Shown one piece after another: positions 44,238 through 49,761 of a stretch of 49,761 nucleotides of DNA. Source of the DNA: Bacteriovoracia bacterium. Its GTDB lineage: Bacteria > Bdellovibrionota > Bacteriovoracia > Bacteriovoracales > Bacteriovoracaceae. The stretch is taken from contig JAUHYH010000002.1 of NCBI GenBank assembly GCA_030426585.1, positions 1 to 49,761 of the forward strand, written 5' to 3'. How positions within the stretch are numbered: the stretch's first letter is position 1; every line of letters starts with the position of its first letter. Position numbers and translations under genes: made by a program. The notes under the pieces were generated by a model. That model was not told where the DNA came from, made no database searches, and saw nothing but the letters and a program-made list of their open reading frames with translations.

Positions 44238-45014
44238 TTAATTAAGTCCTAAAGATTCCCAAAGCTGAACATAGTCTTGCTTCCCTTTGGATCTTTTGCC
44301 CATCATATAAATTGGCTTGCTCATAGAAATCGACTCTTGCATTTCAACAAGGTTACGAATCGGAGGAGCAACATTAAACATATCTGAAAGTTCATTAAGC
44401 CGTGATTTTTCAATTTTTCTTCTAGCGTTAACCATTGAAGGAATAATCGAGAATTTCATTTTTGGATTTTCTGATTCTTTGATGATTTCAAATGTGTCCA
44501 TTAACTCTTCAAGGCCATCAATTGAGTAATCCTGAGCTTGCGTTGGGATCAAAATATGATCACTTGCTACGAGTGACATAATAAGCTCATCACCAAGCAT
44601 TGGCGGGGTATCAATCACAACGTAATCAAATTTCCCTTTAATGGGAGTAAGTCTTAATTTAAGAAGTCGCTCTTTGCGACCAGCATCTTTTCTAACTTCA
44701 TTTTCCGAAAGAATGAGAAGCTTAGAAAGATTCGCCAAATGACGACTTGACGGAATCACGCTGATATTATCAAAACAGTCATACTCTCCCTCAGCAGGTA
44801 CGATGATATCTTCAAAAGGGACATCTCCGATCAACCATTCTGGAATTAGTGTTCTATTTACATTGACTCCTAGAGTTGAACTAAGGTTAGCTTGAGAATC
44901 TAGGTCAATCACGAGAACGCGCTTACCTTTGTGCGCTAGGTAAGTAGCCAGTTGAAAACACTGCATCGTTTTCCCGACTCCACCTTTATTATTGGCAACA
45001 GTAATGATTTTCAT
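44238..45014 (-). CDS. parA: ParA/Soj-family partition ATPase
   Basis: A 258-residue deviant-Walker ATPase. The P-loop reads NNKGGVGKTMQCFQ, with Met where Thr is most common after KT. LVIDLDSQANLSSTLGV is switch I (A') and YVVIDTPPMLGDELIMSL the Walker B region; IPTQAQDYSIDGLEEL follows as in Soj proteins. It partners parB, 12 bases downstream, to position the chromosome or a replicon. A good promoter is at 45056-45085. A ribosome site GGGAGGA precedes the ATG. Confidence 0.93.
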   Translation of the reverse strand: MKIITVANNKGGVGKTMQCFQLATYLAHKGKRVLVIDLDSQANLSSTLGVNVNRTLIPEWLIGDVPFEDIIVPAEGEYDCFDNISVIPSSRHLANLSKLLILSENEVRKDAGRKERLLKLRLTPIKGKFDYVVIDTPPMLGDELIMSLVASDHILIPTQAQDYSIDGLEELMDTFEIIKESENPKMKFSIIPSMVNARRKIEKSRLNELSDMFNVAPPIRNLVEMQESISMSKPIYMMGKRSKGKQDYVQLWESLGLN

Positions 45015-45055
45015 GATTTATGTCCTCCCGACAAATTTGAAATTCCTTTACTAAA

Positions 45056-45085
45056 ATTCTAGGGCAATATTTTGTTATTAGTCAA
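45056..45085 (-). promoter_or_regulatory. Probable parA-parB promoter
   Basis: On the minus strand, TTGACT (45085-45080) and TAGAAT (45061-45056) are separated by 18 bases. They sit about 42 bases before the parA ATG. Confidence 0.6.
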
Positions 45086-45098
45086 AGTTTTACGATAT

Positions 45099-45128
45099 TT
45101 GTCATTTACTTCGGGAAAACTGTATTAT
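45099..45128 (+). promoter_or_regulatory. Probable nadA promoter with very short leader
   Basis: TTGTCA (45099-45104) and TATTAT (45123-45128) with an 18-base spacer. Transcription would start near 45135, only a few bases before the nadA ATG at 45140, which has no Shine-Dalgarno. Confidence 0.5.
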
Positions 45129-45139
45129 TCCAGTCAACT

Positions 45140-46252
45140 ATGATCGATTTGTATAATGACACCGAACTTAAGTCCCACCTCCCCTCAATTAAAGAGGATA
45201 AGTTTAGTGACGACCAAGTTCTTGAAGAAATTCGCAAACTCAAAAATGAATTGGCCAATGAAGTTGTGATTCTTGGGCATCATTATCAGCAAGATGACAT
45301 CATTCAATTCGCCGACATTACCGGTGATTCACTTCAACTTTCCCGTGAAGCTTCAAAACTCTCGAAACCCTATGTCATTTTTTGTGGTGTTCACTTTATG
45401 GCCGAGACAGCGGACATGCTTACGACTGATGAACAATCCGTCATCTTACCGGACTTAAAGGCCGGATGTTCCATGGCCGATATGGCAAACAGAAAAGAAA
45501 TTGATCGTTGTTGGAACTTCTTAACAAGTGCCACCTCTCAAAAGATTGTTCCCATTACTTATATAAATTGTGCAGCAACTTTGAAATCGTTCGTCGGAGA
45601 AAACAACGGAGCTATTTGCACATCAAGTAATGCAAAAGAAGTTATTCAGTGGGCATTTAAGGAAGGACAAAAACTACTTTTCTTCCCTGATCAACACCTT
45701 GGTAGAAATACTTGTTCTGAACTCGGTATTTCTTTGGATGAAATGATTGTCTACAACCCTTCAATGCTCAACGGGGGTGTAACGAAAGAACAGGTGGAAA
45801 AAGCAAAAGTCATTCTTTGGTATGGTTTTTGTTCTGTTCATCAAGGCTTCCAAGCTAAGCAGATTGATCAAATTCGAGAAGAGGAACCCGATCGTAAAAT
45901 CATTGTTCACCCAGAGTGTAGCTACGAAGTTTTTAAAAAAGCTGACCTCGCTGGATCGACTTCCTATATTATCAACACGATTGATCAAGCCCCTGCAGGT
46001 TCAAAATTTGCCGTAGGAACAGAAATTAATCTCGTGAATAGACTGAATAAAAAATATGAAGATAAATCAATCACTTCTCTCTCCCCTTACCAATGTCTTT
46101 GCACCACAATGTATCGAGTGCGACCTCGATGGCTTCTCAAAAGCCTTCAATCTATAAAAGAAAAAAAACCTATTAACGTTATAAAAGTTGATAAAGAAAC
46201 CACAAAGTATTCACTACTCGCTTTGGAAAATATGTTTAAGGTCACAAAATGA
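45140..46252 (+). CDS. nadA: Quinolinate synthase
   Basis: Condenses iminoaspartate with dihydroxyacetone phosphate in NAD synthesis; a [4Fe-4S] enzyme. The 370 residues fit the long NadA form. VILGHHYQQDDIIQFADITG, VHFMAETADMLT, LPDLKAGCSMADM, YINCAATLKSF and HPECSYEVFKKADLAGST are conserved. QCLCTTMYRV lies near the C-terminus, as in the longer NadA group. The start codon lacks a ribosome site and sits just after a -10 box. It overlaps the cysteine desulfurase by four bases, a pairing that suggests dedicated cluster assembly. No nadB or nadC is in the window. Confidence 0.96.
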   Translation: MIDLYNDTELKSHLPSIKEDKFSDDQVLEEIRKLKNELANEVVILGHHYQQDDIIQFADITGDSLQLSREASKLSKPYVIFCGVHFMAETADMLTTDEQSVILPDLKAGCSMADMANRKEIDRCWNFLTSATSQKIVPITYINCAATLKSFVGENNGAICTSSNAKEVIQWAFKEGQKLLFFPDQHLGRNTCSELGISLDEMIVYNPSMLNGGVTKEQVEKAKVILWYGFCSVHQGFQAKQIDQIREEEPDRKIIVHPECSYEVFKKADLAGSTSYIINTIDQAPAGSKFAVGTEINLVNRLNKKYEDKSITSLSPYQCLCTTMYRVRPRWLLKSLQSIKEKKPINVIKVDKETTKYSLLALENMFKVTK

Positions 46253-47352
46253 TTTACGCTGACTACAACGGTACTTACCCGCTTAAAAAGTCGGTTCAAG
46301 ATTATCTAAAAAATCGTTTTGAAGGTCCGTTTGCTAACCCCAACGCTATTCACTCCTTGGGACAAAATATCAACTCAGCTCTTGAGAAGTGCCGAATGAT
46401 TTGTGCTCAATCATTAGGAGCTGAACCAGAGCAAGTGATTTTCACCTCAGGATCATCTGAATCTATATCTCAAATACTCCACTCTATTGAACCCAGCCAT
46501 AATGAGATCCTAAGTTCTAAAGTTGAACATGCAGTTGTTAGTAAGGCGATTGAGGGAAATAAATTTTCTAATAAACTTTTAGAATTTAAAAACTTTAAAG
46601 CATTAATTCCAGATACCCATGACTTTGATCTTGTATGCTTAATGATGGCCAATAATGAATCGGGAATTATTTTTGACCTCGATGAAATAAAGTCATGGGC
46701 TCAAAAAAATAACACTCCTTTTTTTAGTGACACCACTCAGGCGATTGGGAAAGTTCCTTTTAATTTTAAAGAAAGCCAACTTGATTATGCCGTTGTTTCA
46801 GCTCATAAACTTGGCTCACTTACCGGTACGGGAATTTTACTTGCTAAAAACCCTGAGAAACTTAAACCATTGATTTACGGGGGTGGACAAGAAAAAGGGT
46901 TAAGAGGAGGCACTCAAAACTATATTGGTATTGAATGCTTATCATTAATTCTCTCTGAACTAGAAAATTCTATCGAATCCTATAAAAAAGTTTCTCTATT
47001 TAAAAAGGAATTTGAAGAGTCTTTAAAAGATAAAATTCCAGGGTTAGTTGTTTTTGGAGATCAATGTGAACGACTTCCAAATACGACTCTCTTTGCAATT
47101 CCAGGTATACACGGCCAAGCCATTCAAATTGAGCTTGAGTCGAAAGATATTTTTGTAACTACATCTTCAGCTTGTTCTGATAACTACCCAACTGCTCCTG
47201 ATAGTTTAATAGCCCTTGGGTACAAAGAAGAACTCGCAAGAGGATCTGTTCGAATTTCAGTTAATGAAAGTTTTTCAGAGCAAGATTATATGAAGATCCA
47301 TGCTGCTATTATTAACTCTTATCAAACACTTAATCGAATTCAGGTTCAGTAG
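46249..47352 (+). CDS. nifS: NifS/IscS-like cysteine desulfurase
   Basis: A 367-residue PLP enzyme that strips sulfur from cysteine. ADYNGTYPLKKSVQDYL begins it, FTSGSSESISQIL and ANNESGIIFDLDEI surround the cofactor. The PLP lysine is in SAHKLGSLTGTGIL (about residue 187) and the persulfide cysteine in TTSSACSD (about residue 309). GGGQEKGLRGGTQNYIG is characteristic. It starts in the nadA stop (ATGA), as seen for NadA-linked NifS in other bacteria, implying it supplies sulfur for the NadA iron-sulfur cluster. Its last 23 bases overlap a convergent gene. Confidence 0.93.
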   Translation: MIYADYNGTYPLKKSVQDYLKNRFEGPFANPNAIHSLGQNINSALEKCRMICAQSLGAEPEQVIFTSGSSESISQILHSIEPSHNEILSSKVEHAVVSKAIEGNKFSNKLLEFKNFKALIPDTHDFDLVCLMMANNESGIIFDLDEIKSWAQKNNTPFFSDTTQAIGKVPFNFKESQLDYAVVSAHKLGSLTGTGILLAKNPEKLKPLIYGGGQEKGLRGGTQNYIGIECLSLILSELENSIESYKKVSLFKKEFEESLKDKIPGLVVFGDQCERLPNTTLFAIPGIHGQAIQIELESKDIFVTTSSACSDNYPTAPDSLIALGYKEELARGSVRISVNESFSEQDYMKIHAAIINSYQTLNRIQVQ

Positions 47353-47833
47353 GATAAATAGAAAAACCAAACGGATATTTGCTTTGAGGAGCATCCCAAA
47401 TTGTAGGTGTTTTTATTGGTTCAGCACTCATATTTGGTAATCGAACATCATAAAATTGATCACTTTTCTTATTTCTTAACCTTAGGGTCATAACTTCTTT
47501 GCCTAAATATCTCGTCGGAGTATATATCCAGCTCCAATTTTCATTAATTTTTAAGTCTAGAACCTTCTCTCCTAAACAACTTCTTTCTTTTAAAGTTTTA
47601 TAAATTTTTACTGTTTCTTGCCTTATAAAAACACAATAACGTTGCTCTCTTCCCAAAATAAAAGTATCAAACATCAATTCAGCATTTATATCGGAACCAG
47701 AGAACTCCTGATCTTTTTTAAGAATATTGGTATTATAAGCACCAGTCAGTAAAGCTTGAAGATGATTAGCGATTCCTGAAAGTTCGCTTGCGTGGGCACT
47801 CTGGCAAATTAACAATATTAAAAAAAATTTCAT
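47330..47833 (-). CDS. Small secreted protein of unknown function
   Basis: A 167-residue protein. I take the ATG at 47833, which overlaps the upstream stop (ATGA) and begins a signal peptide MKFFLILLICQSAHASE with cleavage after HAS or so. The ATG at 47851 would add six residues before it. The mature part has two cysteines (RYCVFIRQ and RSCLGEKV), a WSWIYTPTRYLG segment and a Pro-rich end. No family recognised. It is coupled to the SUMF1-like membrane protein gene and may work with it outside the inner membrane. Its end overlaps the desulfurase gene by 23 bases. Confidence 0.65.
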   Translation of the reverse strand: MKFFLILLICQSAHASELSGIANHLQALLTGAYNTNILKKDQEFSGSDINAELMFDTFILGREQRYCVFIRQETVKIYKTLKERSCLGEKVLDLKINENWSWIYTPTRYLGKEVMTLRLRNKKSDQFYDVRLPNMSAEPIKTPTIWDAPQSKYPFGFSIYPTEPEFD

Positions 47834-49131
47834 TGGACCTCTCTCATACATCGAAATCCCACTTTAATATTTGAATCCTCTATTGCATCACCTTTTGTTC
47901 CCAATAAAGAACTATCAAACGTAAAATTTTTTGATTCAAATCCTCTCCCATCCCAATGAAAGCGATGAGATAATAAATGCCAAGGACTAAATTGATCGAA
48001 GTAAAATGAAGAAGCTTTGATGTTAAAATAAGGATACTCCTGATTATCCATCGCTTCTAGATAACCTCCCATGACATCATGGATTCCCATCCAAGAAATA
48101 TTATCTTTCTCATAAGACCTAAAACTTGCGAGGCATTCTTTTGTTGGAATTTTATGGCATGTTCTCTTAGGCACCTTTCCCCCAGATTCATATTGATCTA
48201 AAAAGTCTGCCCTTGGGGATATCAGACCTTTATTACGATCCCCCCAAGCAAAAAGACTTGTTAAGTGCTCTTTAGATTCATCTCTGAAAAAACTTGCGGC
48301 ATCATAGATCCTAGTGGATAAAAGCTTTTTCCCTCGGCTGTGGCAATAATCCTTCATCTCATTCAGAGATAAATTATCAGCATACTCAGTCCAAGAAAAA
48401 ATATTTTTTTTCAAACCTTTAATCTTATTCAGTAACTTCCACTCGAAAATATCATGCTTACTGACGAGATATTTATCAACGTAAATAACACCCTTATGAT
48501 CCCATTCTTTAACTTTATCCCGATCACCTTTTTCATCATTTGAAATAAATGTTTTTTGAGAATGCGAGTATCTTTTTTCAGGAAGGAATGTCTCGTTGCA
48601 GGTTTTACTAAAATTAATGGTGTATTTAATTCTTGAGTCTGACTTTAGTTGCAACGTAATTTCAATCGAATGATCTTTTAGCGTTTGGTAGTATCTTTTT
48701 TTTCGTGAAAGAATTTCAACAGCAGGGTAGTAAGCAGCAACTTGAACTGTTTCTTTTTTATTATTGTATTCAACTTCAAATTCTTTTTCAGCACCTGGAA
48801 TTTGTCCCGAGAAATAACATTGGAACAATTGAGGATTACAATTCAGATAATCCACTCCTGTTTGTGATGATTCCCAATGGAGTTCACCGCAACTATTGAT
48901 AACCTCTTCAAGATTTGGGTATTCACCAAATTCCCAATATTTTTTTAATTTTTCCCCAGCCTTAATAAAATATGGAAGATATTTATAAGCTGATGACTCT
49001 ATAGCTAAATTATCATTCTCGCTCAACTCTTTTGGTTTAAACCAAAACCAAAACCCTAGTGAGATAAATACTAGAGCAAGGAGAATAACAATCAAGAGAG
49101 GTCGGTTTTTCAAATTGTACTGCATCGCCAT
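47830..49131 (-). CDS. Membrane-anchored SUMF1/formylglycine-enzyme-like domain protein
   Basis: A 433-residue protein with one N-terminal membrane segment (PLLIVILLALVFISLGFWFW), leaving the rest periplasmic. The C-terminal ~210 residues follow the SUMF1/FGE order: VSKHDIFEW, then YCHSRGKKLLSTRIYDAASF (the GKRLPTEAEWE helix), FAWGDRN, GIHDVMGGYLEAMDN (degenerate GLYDMxGNVWEW) and VGFRCMREVQ at the very end. The catalytic signature looks eroded, so a binding or structural role is as likely as enzyme activity. The N-terminal region is unknown and Cys-containing. Start chosen at 49131 because upstream codons fall in a promoter-like TATTATTATAGT stretch; 49125 or 49179 are alternatives. Confidence 0.65.
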   Translation of the reverse strand: MAMQYNLKNRPLLIVILLALVFISLGFWFWFKPKELSENDNLAIESSAYKYLPYFIKAGEKLKKYWEFGEYPNLEEVINSCGELHWESSQTGVDYLNCNPQLFQCYFSGQIPGAEKEFEVEYNNKKETVQVAAYYPAVEILSRKKRYYQTLKDHSIEITLQLKSDSRIKYTINFSKTCNETFLPEKRYSHSQKTFISNDEKGDRDKVKEWDHKGVIYVDKYLVSKHDIFEWKLLNKIKGLKKNIFSWTEYADNLSLNEMKDYCHSRGKKLLSTRIYDAASFFRDESKEHLTSLFAWGDRNKGLISPRADFLDQYESGGKVPKRTCHKIPTKECLASFRSYEKDNISWMGIHDVMGGYLEAMDNQEYPYFNIKASSFYFDQFSPWHLLSHRFHWDGRGFESKNFTFDSSLLGTKGDAIEDSNIKVGFRCMREVQ

Positions 49132-49190
49132 ATTGAGTTCTTTTAGACTATAATAATAGTAAAAAGACGGATTCTTCAAAAGGCAAATTA
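49132..49190. promoter_or_regulatory. Divergent promoter region, SUMF1-like gene / prkA
   Basis: A 59-base AT-rich gap with TATTATTATAGT on the minus strand. It must carry promoters for both directions; -35 boxes are unclear. AAAAGGCAAATTA before 49191 gives a weak ribosome site for prkA. Confidence 0.35.
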
Positions 49191-49761
49191 ATGGATTGGA
49201 TTAAACAAGTAAAAATCGAAGATGTTTCAGACAAAATCCTCTCGTTTGAAAAGTATATGGACACTTTTCAAAAATTTCCCCAACGAGAGTGCCGTCCGTC
49301 TTGTGTCTACTTCAAAGATATGTTCGATTTTTTTGGTCAAAATGAAGATGGGTCTTTTAATCTCTTCAAAAAAGAACATCCAGAAACCCCTGCGGTCCAA
49401 GGTCAAGAAGAAACACAAAGGCTTATCTATAGAAACCTAACAAACTTTACAGAAGAAGGATTTAACAACAAATTTATTCTTTTAGTTGGTCCAAACGGAT
49501 CTTCAAAGACAAGCCTTGTTCGAAAAATCATGCGAGCTGGGGAAGAATATAGTCACTGTGATGAAGGTGCACTTTACACTTTTAGCTGGATTTTTCCTAT
49601 GGATAACTATACCAAGGGAACGCTTGGTTTTAGTAATGAAGAGAGAAAAAATAAATTAGATACTTTTGCCTATATCGAAGAAAAAGATATCAGTGCTATT
49701 TTAACATCAGAACTAAAAGATCACCCGCTTCTCTTAATCCCAATTGACCAGAGAAGAGAAC
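49191..49761 (+). CDS. prkA: PrkA-type serine protein kinase, N-terminal part (runs off the window)
   Basis: The first 190 residues of PrkA, open to the end of the window. MDWIKQVKIEDVSDKILSFE begins it, ECRPSCVYFKDMFDFFG is typical of the family N-terminus, and the Walker A reads LLVGPNGSSKTSLVRKI near residue 100. The segment TFSWIFPMDN and the acidic stretch after it fit the PrkA AAA+ domain. PrkA proteins combine an AAA+ module with a kinase-like C-terminal domain and are linked to stationary-phase and stress control; recent work also reports protease activity for some. The start is the ATG directly after GGCAAATTA. Confidence 0.88.
   Translation, partial: MDWIKQVKIEDVSDKILSFEKYMDTFQKFPQRECRPSCVYFKDMFDFFGQNEDGSFNLFKKEHPETPAVQGQEETQRLIYRNLTNFTEEGFNNKFILLVGPNGSSKTSLVRKIMRAGEEYSHCDEGALYTFSWIFPMDNYTKGTLGFSNEERKNKLDTFAYIEEKDISAILTSELKDHPLLLIPIDQRRE

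Overview
The window is AT-rich, densely coding DNA from a Gram-negative bacterium. It holds a large lipopolysaccharide/O-antigen-type locus followed by ordinary housekeeping genes. The gene content (MsbA, an L21 with a long lysine-rich tail, MetH, PrkA, nadA next to a cysteine desulfurase) and base composition are compatible with a marine Bdellovibrionota/Halobacteriovorax-like organism. That placement is inference from general knowledge; no rRNA gene is present to confirm it. No tRNA or rRNA gene, CRISPR array, insertion sequence or prophage was recognised.

Region 1 (1-31,235) is the surface polysaccharide locus. It carries two paralogous CapK/phenylacetate-CoA-ligase-like proteins (1-780 and 4804-6129), about nine glycosyltransferases, a polyprenyl-phosphate sugar phosphotransferase (8581), an O-antigen polymerase/ligase-type membrane protein (11045), a sugar methyltransferase (17955) and an MsbA-type ABC exporter (21875). 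Precursor pathways are UDP-ManNAc (wecB), UDP-glucuronate to UDP-xylose (ugd, uxs), GDP-mannose (manC) and a complete dTDP-L-rhamnose set (rfbABCD). Two one-carbon/methionine genes are interleaved and translationally coupled to sugar genes: manC-metF-aroB and metH-rfbA-rfbC-rfbD-rfbB. No GDP-fucose synthesis gene and no Wzx or Wzm/Wzt exporter is in view, so part of the pathway must lie elsewhere.

Region 2 (31,293-37,168) is housekeeping: mgtE, a small lipoprotein, then rplU-rpmA with a clear intrinsic terminator, and the coupled run obgE-rsfS-rlmH followed closely by pfkA.

Region 3 (37,301-49,761) mixes unknown envelope proteins (an Asp-rich secreted protein, a possible outer-membrane protein, a lipoprotein, a membrane-anchored SUMF1-like protein with a small secreted partner) with gdhA, a stand-alone ComM/YifB N-terminal-like domain, parA-parB, nadA with a cysteine desulfurase, and the start of prkA, which runs off the end.

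The most unusual signal is a pair of intergenic elements, 34141-34244 (+) and 39840-39964 (-). They share an architecture: a long basal stem, a conserved internal-loop strand CGTYAAACTTCG, a 6-7 bp stem, and a 5 bp stem capped by a CAAAGC loop. The helices differ in sequence while staying complementary, which suggests a conserved structured RNA (or single-stranded DNA) family that I do not recognise. A second global feature is that convergent genes almost always overlap or abut at their 3' ends (seven of eight pairs).
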